A stretch of DNA of 64,000 bases from Orthonyx spaldingii (GCA_013397795.1 VZTJ01000748.1:1647926-1711925), one strand, 5' to 3'; counted from the stretch's first letter, positions 46,471 to 61,500 are shown. Notes: a model not told the origin generated them from the sequence alone. Made by a program: numbers and translations.

Positions 46471-49400
46471 GAGCGGAGTCAGGGCAATCCTTTCTTGCGG
46501 CATGGCTCTGGGAGGAGGGGCCTGGGGTAACAAAAAATAGCCAAAAGGAAGTGGAGGAGTCTTTATAAATTTTTTAAATTTTATTCTTTCCTTAATTGCT
46601 TGTTCAAGTAACAAATCCTTAAGTGCAATCCCCAGGTGCAGCACATGCAGATGCTACATGGGGAAGCCCATTCTCCTGCTGAGGATGCCGCACCACACAG
46701 CTTCAGCCTCCAACAGGCACTCCGAACCCCTCCCGCCCGCCTGTGCATGCCGGGGTGCAGGCAGGCACTGCTTATCCCAGGGGTGTGGCTTGCAGTTGCG
46801 TGACCATTGTGGGATTTTTTTGGTGGCACATCCTTTGCATCTTCTTTTCTTTCCTACATCTTGAAGAGTATTACACCAACAAATAATCCCTGTTATCTGC
46901 TAGTTCCTCTGGGGAGAGCAGCATCACAGAGGAGTTGTGTGCCCATGGGCAGAGATTGCATGGCAGACTAGTGACAGAGGAGGGATTAAAACCCCTGGCT
47001 AGCAGCTCCATGGTTTCTTCACACTGCCTTCTCTGATTTATTTTTTAAAATGCTTTAAAGAAAGGAAATGCAATTCCTGCAGAATCAAGAAGAGTTTGTG
47101 TCATAAACTTGTCTACACTTCATCAGCACAGGGCTGGTTTGAAAGGAGCCCAAGGTCACAAGTGATGTGGAAAACCACCAGGCCAGCCAGTCTATTTGGA
47201 TGTATCACAGACATACTGAGCCAGAAGCCTGCTGCGAACGAGTATGTGGGATGGAGAGGAGAAACAGGATGACTTGCAGGGACAGGGAAGGACTGGAGCA
47301 TTAGAGGGCTGCAAGGGCATTGTAGAGCAGAAGCAGCAAATGATTAAAATTCAACTCCTAATGACTCAGGAGTGGGAGGCCTGTCTGTTGACACTTTCTT
47401 ATGTTAAACCCCACCCTGGACAGTTGTCAGCTGCCAAGAAGGGTCAGGACATGTCACTTTTCTTGTCCAAAAGCTGCTTTGTTTCTTGTCAGCTTTGACA
47501 CTTTCTTGGCAGTGGAGAAGTGCTTATGGAGCTTTCAGGGGCCACAGCAAACCCACAGTGTCTGTACGTGTCCGCGTGCAGAGCATACTCCCTTTGGACA
47601 ATGTCAGGGTTTCCAAAATGAAGCAAGTTACTTCTAGAGAAGAGTCTTTAGAAACCTTTGGTTTTGTCCCCTGCCATGCACGCCCTCATGGACAGTCTGT
47701 GGCCACTGCTTTGGCCCTCACCCCAGGCCATGGGCTGCAGCGGTGTCCTGGTGCTCCACATCAGCCGTCAGCAGACTGCGTGGTGGACACACCCTGTGCT
47801 TGGCCATGCACCTCCCCTGGCCCCATGTGGGGTAGCCATGGCCATAAGACTTATTCTCTATGTTTTGCTTGGTTGTCAGTTCAAAAGTCTGAAGTAATCT
47901 GAGGACTGGGGTGTTTTTGCAGCCCACTGGAATTAAAAGCATGAAACAAAAGGGGATGTGACATGTGAGGGATCAGAGCCCACTGGGATCGTTTTGCATG
48001 TTTGTATACAGCAAAGGAAGCCAAAACTGGTTGAGCCTTGTTCATGCTGTGCTTTGGGAGTGACTCTTGAGCAAGTTACTAAAACAGCAACCGGGTTTGC
48101 TTTCGGAAAGAGTTGTTTCACTCCAGAAGAGAGCACAGGAACAACCCAACATTTCTGTACTGTGGGTGACAACAGATAAAAGGACTTGTGGGCAAGGCTG
48201 CTCGACAGTGCAGGCATTGAATCTCCTGCTGCTAACATTTATTGCATGAATTCATGGGACCAAAAAAAAATACCTCACGTGGAATTGCTGAAAGCCTTCC
48301 TTGGCATCTGATCATATGGTCATCTGAGCATACCATGCTCTTTATGCCTGCAATCAGTTCTCTAGCCAAGCCTTTTGTCTAGTAGCCTGCCTTTTTAATG
48401 TCATATAATTGACAGTTCTGGAGGCTTTTTACATGGGTCAAGATGATTTTTATTGCTGGAGTGGGTGTATGTGAGAGCAAAATCACCTCAGCTGTTGCAT
48501 TATTGCTGGTATGTAATATATTTGAGCACATAGGCATCGAATATATAGTTCAATTATCTGTGAATGGATCAATTATGGAAATGTATTCTACACTGTTATT
48601 CTTCTAATTCTGTAATTATAGAAACCATAGAAATTGTAGAAAATACATTACACGTTTCATTACATGAAAATACCTTCTGCCATAACAGGAGAAAAAAATG
48701 CAACACTAAGAAATGTGAAAGGAAGGTATTGGTGTGAGCTGCTTATTCAATGCTGGGTTGCAGTTGCATTATTTCCATCAAAGCTTCTTGCAATGTGAGG
48801 AAGAGACACTTGGCTTTATGATTTAGGAAAATCACTACAGGAAAGACGCGCTGCTCCTCTCATCTTCAAAGGGCTGGATTTGGATACTACTTTTACGGAA
48901 AACAAATTATGGTGAGTGTCTTCCTTAGTCTTAATTGTCACAAAACAGTCAAGGTGTGGCCTGTGTGGTTCCTCAGAGGGCCACCAGACCAAAGAGATGC
49001 CAGGATGTGGAGGTGGCAAGGGTGACCACAGTGGTGTGAAGTTCACCTTGTATGAACAACCCTCAGGGATGGTCATGCAGGTGCTGCCTATGCTAAGCCT
49101 GAGCTGTGTTTGCATCTGCCATGACTGCCTCTGCTCTTCACTCAGGGCTAGAAGGAGGAAGTGCTTTTACTTCCTTGTTGTATGGTTGTAGCCACTACAC
49201 TGAATGCCAGTGGAGCACATTCAGAGGTGCTAAAGTTGGTAGGTGACAGCACAGCTCAGGACTGCGAATGGGCAAGTGTTTCACACTTGGAAAGCTGCTG
49301 GAGTGAGATCCAGCTTTCCCTCTGTAGCTGTGGAGTCCCAAATGAGACACTGCAGAGTACCCACTTGGCCTAAAGCTGCTGCTATTGAGGAACACAGGTG

Positions 49401-50659
49401 TGGGTGAGTATGTTAACTTAAGTCCGCCAGCGCCATGCAGGTGTCTCAGATACTCTACAACACCTTAGATGAGTTTAGTCAATGAATCCCACCTGTTTTC
49501 ACAAAGGACAACGGTTTTGATGGATTTTAAAACACCCATCAAGCACAAGAAATCACAAAATCATGAGATTGACTTAAATGGTCTGATAGTTAAAAATCCT
49601 GATCTTCTCTGTAGGTATTTGGAAGATGTTCAGCTTGCATATTTAAACTTTTTCTCTCCTACTGTGGTACCTAGAATTTTTTTTCATGTCATCTAACATG
49701 TTCCTGTGTTCACAGATGTAAAGCTAAAGACCAGTTCATAAAATTCTTAAAGAAATTTATGAAAATTGACAACAGGAATTCAAGCAGTTCCTTTGCCTTA
49801 CCATGTTGTAGGGAGGAATGAAGAAATATGGTAACCCTTTAGGATGTGATATGATTTCTTCAGGCTTAACTTCTACGTGGACTTTATTCAATTATTATCC
49901 CAATGAAGGTGTGATGTTGTCAGCACAACATAGGCTGAGTGCAGTTGCAATAGGATGGACTATCCCAGTATGCAAATAAATTGTTCTGTTTAACACGTGA
50001 CTGTACCCTACTCTATCCAAATTATTTATATTGCTTTAATTTCTCTGTCTCTAAGTCTTGATATCACGCTGTCCTTTGACAGGCATTGGCAGAGCCTACA
50101 CATTCATTTCTAGGTTTAAGGTAAATGATGATGAAAGGCACAAATCCCATTTTGTGTCCTTCCTCAAGCCAGATGTGCTCAAAAGAAAAGCTACATAAGC
50201 AAGTACAAGTGAAAGGGAACTTACATGAAGAAAAGTGGTCAGCCTTAAGCAGATTTCAGTAGACTTTCTAACTATAGAATGGGACAGAAAGCGTTTTCCC
50301 TTTCTACTGACCTTGAAAGTGGCTACTTTATACCCATTCCAGAGGAAATAAATGAGGTTGAATTCTTCTAATAGAAAATCAATGCACTCTTCCACAAGTG
50401 TGAACTTTGCAAGAGCAATCACTGGAGGAAGTCCCTGGGCTGATGGTACTGCCCATTCCTCAGCTGTTATCTCGGAATCCATGATAAGTGCTTATGGGCA
50501 GCAGTAGAAGCACATTGGCAACTCCTGCTGTGGCAAGGGACTTCTCATTTCTTTTTAATTAGATCATGAGAGAGGCTGGACTTCTTCAAGTCCAATTTTA
50601 TCTGGAGTTGCAGGTATGTATGGGAACTTTGGTGTTTTTCTCCCCAACTTACTTGTCAG
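46471..50659. other. Intergenic region, no gene seen
   Basis: 4.2 kb between the MBNL2 3' end and a CR1 tail. It contains a MIR-like relic (46925-47030). The open frames between 47244 and 48249 overlap on both strands, have no recognisable domains and are treated as chance. Confidence 0.75.
46925..47030 (-). mobile_element. MIR-like SINE relic
   Basis: The plus strand reads GTGACAGAGGAGGGATTAAA then ACCCCTGGCTAGCAGCTCCA. This resembles the reverse complement of the tRNA-derived half of MIR (the consensus has CTAGTAAGTGGCAGAGCCGG then GATTCGAACCC). The upstream GTTGTGTGCCCATGGGCAGAG fits the MIR core in the same orientation. The copy is highly diverged and boundaries are uncertain. Confidence 0.45.
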
Positions 50660-51184
50660 ATTGGTTGCTCTGGGGCCCCCAACATAAGGAGAAGATAGAC
50701 CTGTTGAAGTGAGTCCAGGGAAGGGCCATGAAGATGATCAGAGGGCTGGGGGCACCTCTCCTGTGAAGACACGCTGAGAGAGTTGGAGTGATTGGTTGGA
50801 GAAGAGAAGGCTCCTGGGAGACCTTAGAGCACTTTCCAGGACCTAATGGAGGCCCAGAAGAAAGATGGGGACAGACTTTGTAGTAGGGCCTGTTGTCATA
50901 GGACAAGGGATAATGGTTTTAAACTAAAAGAAGGTAGATTTAGATTAGATACAAGACAGAATTATGGTTTTTACATACCATAATGTATGAAGGTGAGGTG
51001 ATGAAAAACTCAAAACAGGTTGCCCAGAGAAGTTGTGGATGCCTTGTCCCTGGAAACATTCAACACCAGGTTGGATGGGCTCTGAGCAACCTGGTTGAGT
51101 TGTAGACGTCTCTGCCCATGGCAGGGGCTTGGACTAGATGACATTGAAACGCCATTCCAGCCCAAACCATTCTGTGATTCTATA
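50660..51184 (+). mobile_element. CR1 LINE 3' end, sense
   Basis: About 525 bp of CR1 3' sequence. Landmarks are GGGCCATGAAGATGATCAGA, GGAGAAGAGAAGGCTCCTGG, CAGGTTGCCCAGAGAAG, GGTTGGATGGGCTCTGAGCA, and CCCATGGCAGGGGCTTGGAC, with the terminal 8-bp units ATTCTGTG-ATTCTATA. It covers the end of ORF2 and the short 3' UTR, 5'-truncated, with frame-disrupting changes including a small insertion near 50975. It is an inactive fossil. Confidence 0.95.
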
Positions 51185-54100
51185 CAGAGAGTCTATGAAG
51201 CAAATGAAACCAAATTAAATCCAGTTGTCAGGCAGCTGGGCACCTTCTTACTTGAAGCCACTCTATTTGCCAGATGTAGCACCGTATGGATTGCCTGAAC
51301 AGCGGCAATAGTTTCTTTCTGAGCATCCTTTTCTGTGTGCAAGCAGAACAGAAACCTGCTTTTACCACACAAAATTCAGGCCTTTTGCTTTCAGCCCCAG
51401 GCTTCCTGTATAAGCAAATGGAGAGTGACTGAGGCTTTGCCAGAGGGCAACAACATTGAACTTCTAGGCAAGATTGCCTCTTCTGAAGCCTTTCCAGCCC
51501 TGCTGCCTACAGAGATGCCTAGTGTGACCCCTCCTCCATCAAACTGGGGCACACAGCAGGGTGCTGTGCATTCCCAATCCTGCCTCCAGCTCCTTCTTGC
51601 TCTGGCTTTCACCTGGGCTTCCCTTCTAAGCATATATGCACCATGGAAACCCCATGCCACCTGCTGGCTTCCGTGCCTTTATTTTTGCCTGAGGGTGGTT
51701 GTTTTTTCTAAGCATCCTGTTCTCCTTTTCTTCCTTTCATTCTAGAGATGATGTAGCCTTTTACAGCACCATGTGGTCGGGGAGCGTGCTGTGGTCCTTG
51801 CACTGCTGCAGCACCGTTGTAATGGGTGCAGTGAACTGATTTATCGTGCCACCACAGACTGAGCATACTGCCTGAAAGATGAGGAGATGATTGAAGTGAT
51901 CTCTCCTACAGTAATCAAATACCTTTCCCCACCACTACACATGTACATTAATGTGAATCCTTTACTGGTTAGAGAAACTTCAGGGAGGAAATGTCATTGT
52001 GCTAGTTAAGGAGAAGCAGTAGCCAATCCTGTCTTAATTCATGCACAGAGGCTTTTATCTTCACCTACTTGATTCTGCTGGCCTTCCTTAGGAGACCCTT
52101 GGATCCAAATGAAGAGCTATGCTGTTCTTGACCATACAGAGAAGTTTCTTGCAAGGTTATGGAAGCCTTTTTGAGTCAGTTCCAGTGGGATTGACCAGAT
52201 GAATTTCATTTTCCTAACTAAAGCAGGAAACCACAACAGTCTGAGCATTCAAAGCATCATTTAATTACAAATTTGTTTTGCATGGAAGGTAAAGTGGTGT
52301 GAGCCTTCCTAGAGAGGATCTGACTTCCATGCAGGCCATGTCTCGCCTGCTCTGTCCAACCTTTTATGGTCAGGGAGAAGACAGACGGAGCAGGCTGACT
52401 GCAAGCAAACCCCCACCTCAGCAGCAGAAGCAGCTCTCTGCTTACTATTATTTGGACAGAGAAATTTTCCAGTCTTTTCCAGTGAATGCTGTCCACAGGA
52501 AAGGTTTTGATGAGAGTTTTCTAGGTATCATGGAAACCCCATGGAAAGCAGAAGATGTAAAGCAGCGAGGGGACATCATGAGAAGCCAGTTGGTGGAAAT
52601 CAAGTGCAGCATAATTATTCTCTTATTTGCATTTCACCTCCATCTACCACAGATGTTCACGCTAAAAGGCATTCCACCTTTCATCTTGGTGGAAAGGACT
52701 TTCTTTTAGACCTGGCATTTGGGAGTTTTACATCCTTTCTTTTTTGTTTCTTCTCCCTTTGTTTTAATTTTAGCCATAATGCAGATGATCCAATGCAATA
52801 CGAGATGAGCCTCTGGGCTTTGGTGAATGTCTCCTGAAGAGGAATGTATCAGAGCAACTGCTTTCAAATCCAAGTTTCCTGTGCAATATAATTATTCCCA
52901 TTTAAATAAAGGACTCCAGCACTTCTACTCAGCAGCACCTCTCTATACAAACTGAGGGTTGTTCCCTCTTGACACAGCTTTTTCTGCTCTTCTCAGAAAA
53001 TGACTCAATTAAAACCAAACATTAGTCCATCAAAGTACCTAAAATCAATGATCATTTTATATTCAATGGAATCCTTACTTTCTAAAAAATATCACAATGA
53101 AACTGCTCTATTTTCCTTCCCCTTATTGTTACTATTATTACCTCATGAATGCCCCAGAAACAGCTGTATCTCCTTTATTTTTCAGCTTCTAAGACTTAGC
53201 TGGATGTGGCTTCATGCTCTAGGAGTCTATAGACTCAAGCCAACTTGCAATAAAACTGATAAAGAAAATGGCCCTGATAAGATGTGGCATTTGTAGAACT
53301 TGGATGTAGTTTGCTCAGCAATGGAAACATGTCCCAAGGTGAATTTTATCTAGAAACACATGCTGCAGCATTGTGGTGTCAGAAGCTCCCATTCACAGGG
53401 GCTGATACCCATTGAAACATCCAGTTTGTGGTGGGGTCCCTCAGAAGCAAGACCTGCAGCAGTTGGGCTTCACTAGGATTAAACACTTATTACTGGAGCT
53501 GGATGCACAGATGAAAGGAATACACTCAGGCTGAGTTACTTGAGCAGGGTATTAGGAGACACTAGTGTGTGGATTTATGAACACTGCCCATGCTCTGCAG
53601 GAGCTGTGGGTAGCTGCTCTGCAGTGAAAACTGCCCTGTCAGAAATGGAAGTATCTCATCTTTTTAAACATGATGTTTTTCTTTCAGGATCCCAAGGGGT
53701 GTGTCTGTCTGTCGCAATCACCACAGGGATAACCACGTTCGCTGTCCATAAGCCACAGAAGTCTTCTCAGGTGCCTGGTGCTTTGTCCACCAGAAAGATT
53801 ACTAGATTTAACATCCTACAGCCTTCTGCCAGAGCTGAAGGTAATGGGAGGGCCCAGAGGAGAGGATTCAGAAGCATAGCCTGGGGAATGCGTCTTCATT
53901 CCTCCAACACATCCTGTGGCAGAATCCAAACAGCCTCACCAGCTATCCTGTTCCTGCACATGCAAAACAGTGTCACTGTAAATAAATAAAACCCAAAGTC
54001 CCCTAACCTATGGCATCAGAAGTAGCAGGACCCCTCTGAGAAGTTAGTAAGTATGAAGAAGGAAAGTCTGTGGCCTCTACAGTAAGTCCTGTCAGCTTCT

Positions 54101-55479
54101 CCTTGTTGGGATTTCTTCTGCCAAATCTCTGCTGTATGCCAGCACTGGTATCCCCTGTAGCCATCCCCTTGTGCTATGTTTCCTTCTGTCAAAACACGGA
54201 GGAATCAGAGCACATGCAAACACAGAAATGTAAAAATGTCTTTTTCTACCACATCTGGAAAACAAAACATCCTTGTGGGGAACCTGAGGGAGCAGGTGGG
54301 TTTTACAGGGCCCGTTCAGCCAACTGGGTGACAAGGGAGTCTCCTCAGGTGCAGCCCCTTAAGAAGCCTGAGGCTATTTTAAATCAGTAAAATTAAGAAG
54401 TCTAGGGGTTTGGGAGGCTGATTAGCTCCCACAGGGCACCTACAGCTCTTGGAGGCAGCAGAGGTGAGACGAAGCTTTCCTGCAACACATCTGCCTGTTC
54501 CTGCATCCCTAAGCATCCCTTGGCCATTGATGGTCCCTGCTCTGCTGCCATCCCTGGCAGCCAAAGTGCTGCCAAAGCTCCTTCTCCTCCAGAAGAGAGA
54601 CCTGGCTGGATTTGTGTGCCTTAGGCCCTCAACCCTGCAGCCATCCCGTTTACTTAATGCTGGTGACACAGGCTCACATCCAGCTGTTCATTTGGCTTCA
54701 GCCCAGCCTCCCAGCAACTGCTCCTCAGCCTTTCCTGGTGTCTCTCCACACACCTTTACCCACATGGGGCTTGGCTTGCTGCATCTTTCCCATGTTAGAA
54801 AAAGCCCAAGACTCTTTTAGAGCATTTTATATCTGTTTAGAGGCAAACTTTGCATTTGTTTCAATGAAATTAAAATAGCTGGAGGTTTATGATGATAGCA
54901 GCCTGCCGCTATGCCTGCTAGTACAGCAAACCTGCTGCAGGGAGGAATGGCTCCATGCTCTGCTACTCCTGCCAGGAGCATCCCTGGCACCTCCCAAACT
55001 GCTGCATTTTTCCTCTGGATAAAGCTTGGATTGGCACCTTTTGCCAATCCTCAGCCTCCCAATGTTTTGCATCACTGCCTTGTCTTATCTCAGGGGAAAA
55101 AGAAAACAATTTTAAAAGCCTGTTCTTCAGGCATTTACATTCCTAACAATTTAGCCTGCCCAGCTCCATCCCTGTGTCTCCATCCACCCCCTCCCTGAAG
55201 AGGGGCACAATTGCACAGGTAGAACTGGTGGGGACCATTTAATTTGTTTTGTCCTGACACAAAGGAAGAATCTGTGTGGGCACAAGGGCAGGGCTGCAGC
55301 ACTGCAAGAGCATTTCTCCACCTCCTGTGTCACTCCACAGGCAAGTAAGGGGCTTGGAGGAACAAAGCCAGAGAGGTTCTTGTCATGCCAGAGGTTCCTC
55401 AGAAGGGTTTGCCCCTTATTTAGTACTGGAAAGCTCTGCCACTGCCTCTTTTGTCCACCAAAAAAAAGTGCATTTTTTA

Positions 55480-55590
55480 GCGTGGCAGTGAGGAGATAGC
55501 TTCTCTCTTCATCAGTTTCCTCATCTGCAAGATGAAAACGGCAACACCCTAATGGGGGTTTTGCTGGAGAAAAGTGCAGAGCTGCTGAAG
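55480..55590 (+). mobile_element. MIR-like SINE relic
   Basis: CATCAGTTTCCTCATCTGCA followed by AGATGAAAACGGCAACACCC and TAATGGGGGTTTTGCTGGAG matches the MIR core (CTCAGTTTCCTCATCTGTAA, then a block ending CATAGGGTTGTTGTGAGG) in sense. It is diverged and only the core is left. Confidence 0.6.
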
Positions 55591-58500
55591 GCTCCCTTAA
55601 CCCTGCTCTGCTTCACACGATGTTGCTTAAATCAAGGAGTGACATGTAAGCATGGAGCCAGGACTGTACCAAAGGCATTATTTATTTTGACCCTGGCAGG
55701 TTGAAGGAAGGCTCTGGTATTTACAGAGTGGTCCCACAAATCGCAAAGGTCATCTCCTTGGGTCACATAAACTAACACAGCTTTAAGATGTTGGAGTTTA
55801 CACCAATTTATAGCAGCTGAGACACTGGCTGAAGGTTTTCAAGTCCATGGAACACACTGCAGTAAAAACTGATTTTGTCTTTTAATCTCCTTTATGTCTT
55901 CTTAACTACACACACACACAGGTACTTAGACAACATACGCAAATTGAATTATCACTTTTTAAAATACTACACCAATTTTTCCAGCACCCTCTTAATCATT
56001 TTAAAACTTTGCTTCTAAGAGTATTTAATGACAAGCTAGTGCTTAACTAGACAGGTGGTGGCTGATTTGTATGGTTTAAGAGAATATTACAGGGCCACAA
56101 CGACCACTAATTTTGCTGCTCATATCTCCCTCTGCGTAAAGAAAACTATCATGTTACCTGGTAAGAATACATTTTTTCTAAAATCAGCATGATGCATGCC
56201 AGCACACATATTTTCAACTAAATGATGATTTTTTTTTTTCACTGGAGGCATGACCAGGCACTAACCACCTTGAGAAGATTGTCATGAAGTAGTTCTAGCA
56301 TTTTCATCAGTCATCTAATATGCCCAGTATGTTCATCCCAAACCCACGAGAAAATCTTGTTGGAATCCATCCCAGAAAAGCTATCCTGATAAAGTTAATC
56401 TCTGTGTGGTGGGACCACATCTATATAAAAGTCCCAAAATAATTCTGGAAAAATTTAATATTATGGATTTGTTTGGTGTGTTGTGGGTTGCTCCCAAATT
56501 ATTTTTCAAGCATCTACCTGCAGTTGTATCAGCCCTACTGAAGGCCCAAGAGGAAATGCCAATAGGGGCTGGAGCTAATTCTCTGTATTATTTTCCTCAA
56601 GCAAATGAGTTGTGATTCTTAAAGCAGGATATGCAGATCTCGTGCTTGCACAGGCCTCCCACTATAACACACCTCCGAAAGGTTGTTTGAAAACAGTAGT
56701 CACAGTGTTGCATTCACATACAGCACTCAAGACCGAAAGAAGAGTATGAAAGCTTTGTACACCTCACAAACTCAGCTCCTTTTGTTTTTTCCTTGCATGA
56801 CTCTTTTCTTCAGCCTCAGAATGATTTTATCATAAATTCATGATATTGGGTTGTCTTAAAGCATCACCTACTGGAATCAAAAACACGAGATTCCTGGTTT
56901 CTGTTAAAAAAATCCAAACAATCTATGAGGAAGCAGCAAAAAGAAGCAACAATAACTAAAGACTAAAAGGCAAACCCAATAGAAAGTGTTGGGAGGCAGT
57001 GATTTTCAGGCCTTTAATGTTTATATCTGAAGGCCAGCAGTTAGTAACTCCTATGTTGATAAAGATCATATATAAACCTCATGATTCTGAAGCATTTAGT
57101 TAAAACTTCCTGTTCCACTAATTAGAGGTTGGGCTGAACAAGCTGCTAGAAGTGGAAACTCCAGAAGACCTTCATGTAGAAAGAGACAAGTTATTGTAGA
57201 GGTGAGAGCTGCCTCCCCACCCCACCCCTGAATTTCCTCCTATCTCTGCATTCACTCAGGGAGGGGAGGGCCCATGCTTGAGCTGGGCACACTCATCCAC
57301 CTCTTTGTGTACAGATACAGGGTGAGCTCTTGCTGGCAAACTGGAACTGAGTCTTTTTCAGGGGCTGTCACATCCCCCAGGCAGTGACCAGCCCCCTTTA
57401 AACCAACCTCTCTGTGTCTGCCCTTAAAACCTGCCTCTCCTCAGGGACCCTTCTGGGGTCTTCCCCACTGCGATTGGGACACTTGGCAGAGCACCCAACT
57501 CCACTAGAACAGATGATTTAAATCCAAACACTCAGAACAAATCCATCCCTTTGGATATGCACCAAAATGACCTACTCAGTTTTAGTACATGTACTAGATT
57601 GAACTTATCTAAGTTTTGACTGAATAACATGAAATCAAGATTAAATGCTTCCCCTTTTTACATTAAAAGCATATTGGAAATCTTATTTTAATTTACAGCA
57701 TAACTCAGAGCAATTAAGGCATCTTACAATTTCAGTTCTGAATATTTTGATAATAATCACATAAAAAGAAAATACTCTTGCAACTGTAATATTTATTTTT
57801 TATGGATGCCTACAAATCTAATGCTTATGAAATACACGTCCCTGATGCTTATACACTGATTATTATAAAGAAGGACTTATTTCAAGTCTGACTCAGAAAA
57901 AAAAAGGTTGACTTGTGACAGATATTGCAAAACCTTTGTTTCTTAATAAAAACAGACTGTCTTAACTTTCTCTTAAGCCTTGTGATTGAATTGATTGATT
58001 TTTAAACATCATAAGGAGAAAGAATGAAAGAGTCAAATAGAATAATAAATTACCTGGTTTCGGTTTATTTTGCTGTGGTTTTTTATATCTTGAAACTGAC
58101 TTCCCAGATTTTGAACCTACATCTGAACAACAGCTATTTAACTTGTTAGTAGGTATTTCTTAGAAAACTTAAATATGCAGTGGAAGTTTTCACTAAAATT
58201 AATAGCACCATCAAGGCTTCTCATTTGCTTTATGGGAAGCAAGGAAAACTTTGTTGTGAAATGCCATAATACATCAAGCAAAAGTCCACCAAAACTCCAC
58301 TGAAAACAGTAAAAATCAGGTCACAAGCTAATTCATACTATTTTCACATAGATCTCCCAGCACTTTGGGGAATGGTTTGATCAAATTTTCATTATTAATA
58401 AAAAGAGGGGCCAGGAGCAATTACTCTTTTTCAATTTAACCATCATCTTCAATTAAACACAACAACCTTCATACATGACAGGGATAGCTATCTGACTGCA

Positions 58501-61500
58501 TAAAATGGTTAAAAAATCATCAGTCCTACCCCTCAACAAGTGGTCCCATTCCTTTGACAGTTAACCTGCAATGTTAGGAAAGATCAATAATGAGAAAGCT
58601 GTGGGGATCTGCAGACCTATCAAATCTTGAAATAAACCCATGGGACAGAAGCCACCTTAATGCTCCTTTCTGGTTAGAAAATTAAATTATGACTGAGAGA
58701 AGACTTTGTCTACTCCTATTGTCTACTCCTATTGTCTCCATCTCTTTCAAACTGTAATAAACCAGAAGAACCCAAAACCTGGAGACGGGATCACACAATT
58801 GGAAGTGACAGGTACAGCACTTTAATGAGTATCTATTGGTGGAGCCACAGTAATTGTGTTCACACTTGTTGTCCTCTCTAGTTGTAAGGTAAAATACATT
58901 AATTGAATCTTGTTCTGCTGGAATGTAATCTTGTTTGTTTTCCTTCACAACACAAAACAGTCTCTTGGGAATCCATAGGTGGGGGTTAAACTGTTTTAAG
59001 TTGAGGATGGTGTTAACTCTGTTCCTCTTTCATGGCTGAGCCCCTGGCAGCTAGCAATTATAAAACAATTTGTATTTATAGTCTAGATTCACTTTGTACA
59101 AATTCAGTGAGCTGAAATGGCCCAGCACAGGTGTCAGAGGGACAAAGGCAGTGTGGGTCTGGGCAGAGTGGGGCAGCTAACAGAGCCGGCTTCCAGGGTC
59201 TGCTTTCACCCCTATGGATCACAGGAAGTGCAAGAGACCACTTCAGACTTTGGCTCTCTGTCTCTAAATATGCTTAAGTGAAGGCTACAAGCAATTAAAA
59301 CTGAGGAGAAAAGAGTTGCCCAAAGAACATTTCCGATCATCTGGTTTAAAATTACCCCGCTCAGCATGCTTGGCTGCTGGGAATCCAAGTGCTAAAGTCT
59401 CCGTTTTGCCAATAATTTCTTAGTGCTTACCTCAGCTTTGTGAATTGTCTTCCCAAAACCAGGTACCAGAACTAGAGCATAGCAATACTGATGACCACCA
59501 CACTTGTTACACTGGACAGATCACCCTAATTTACCAGCTTAGGGTGCTGAGCCCAGGATGGCACACGGGAACGAATCCCTGAATGTAGGCACCTGTTAGC
59601 CCCAGGCAATGCAGACATGTAATGATGACAGTAATTCATCACTGCAGATTTTGACTCTACCTTACAGTGAGGTCTGTGGAGAGCTGCTACCTCATCTTGG
59701 CACAGAGCACCCCTGACTTCAGTGAGGTTTGACACAGACAGAAAAGTCACCTCACTCAGAGCTCACACGAGGCTTCACCACTACAAAACCAAAGCATGCT
59801 CACCATACGTTCCAAAACAAGGGCTTAGATTTGCTTAAGAACAAAACAAAACCCCTCAGCAAACCCAAACTGGTCTGCAAGCAGTGAAGTTAATGAAACC
59901 TTGCTTCTATAACATGCTCTTGCAGTGTGGTAAGCTAAATCCCAAATCCTAGTCCCTCCACCAGGCTGGAGTCGGTGCTAGCTGTCACTGCTGGGCTCTT
60001 GGGCGATCCCAGCTGCCACCCAACTGCTGCCAGACATGACAGAGGAGGTCCAACCTCCTTTGCCTTCACAAGTACACTCAGATCATTCCTGCTCTCACCT
60101 AGAAAGCATAAACAAGTGTCAAACATCTACAATTTTGCACTTGATAAAAAAAACGGGACAACTTTACTGCTGGTATGAAAGGGAAATTACCAGTGTGATC
60201 ACCTGAAAATGCTATGGATAGCATAAGCCAAGTCAGCCACCTTTCACTACAGCTAGTTGCATCCTCAATTTGATAACAACTTTATGGACAGTACTAATAA
60301 GATAATTAATCTAGCAAGAAATATTAAAGACTAAGCAAAATCTCGATCCTTAACGCTTCCTAAATACTGTAATGACACAAGGTTAGGAGAAATCCATGTG
60401 ATGACAGTACTAACTGCATTGACAGCCTGAATGTAAAGACACGATGGTAAGCAAGGACAGGAAATCATATTCTTCTACTAAAAACCGCTTAAAAGAACAC
60501 TTGGGCATGGAAAACAAATGTACACCAGAACAGTTTATAGCACAGACAGGCTTTACCTCACACATTTTCTTGTGCTTCAGGGTCAGAAGACCATCATCAG
60601 CTCTCAGAGGGAGAGAACTACGGATTCCCCCATTTTTCATACTGCTATACTTTACATCTTGTGACTGATACTGTTAGTAGTGAAGAACTGGCAAACCCTG
60701 GCTTTGAAATGGAAATAGATATTAGAGGCCATTTCCCTCTTTTAAATACATACCCTAACGCATAGTCAGAGGCTACAACAGCGAGCAAAAAAATTACAAA
60801 CCAGTGTGTTGGCTGCTGCACAAGATAAAAATTCAATATTTATTGAGAAACTCCAGGCTACCATAAAACAGTGCAGTAACTCGCAAGCCACTGAAGCTTG
60901 AAATAAGACAGCTCGATACAAGACATAAAAAGACTTGAGAAGTGAGCAATAAAACTGAAGTTTCTAAATCCTAGGAAGCCAGCAAAAGCCCAGCTGTACA
61001 GCACAGGGGGACTAGATGACTCTCGAGTCTCCTGTGAGAAGCTACAAAGGAAGTCACACTGGGAAAGCATGCTGTGGGCTGAGATATTTGCCTGGCAAAC
61101 CTTGCCCAATTCAATCTTCTGTGGCAGGAAGTTTCTCTTTCTCTGCAATTTACTGCCTTTTTTTTTTTTTTCTTGTTCTTCAGTAAAGAATAGCAGAAGT
61201 ATAAGCAACATGCAATAAAAAAAGACTGGCAGCACCTAAATGACCCCATGTTCTCCACCTTACCATAAATAACCCCACATAACTGATTCTGTATTTGTTT
61301 TTAGGGCTGAGCCTCCAGCACTTATTAGGTGAATTTTCAATGTTGTTGTTCTCGTCAGATGAATCACAATCAAAAACGAAGGCTAGAAAAACAGGCCAAT
61401 GACAAGATGTTCAGCCTCACAACCACAATGGTGAGATCCTTGGGAACAGTCATCCATTCAGGGCATCCAACACCTCCTCCAGCTGACCATCCCACATTTT

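Noticed and set aside
47486..47902. 138-codon plus-strand open frame in intergenic DNA
   Set aside because: Overlapped by frames of similar size in both strands, no domain, no splice or promoter context.
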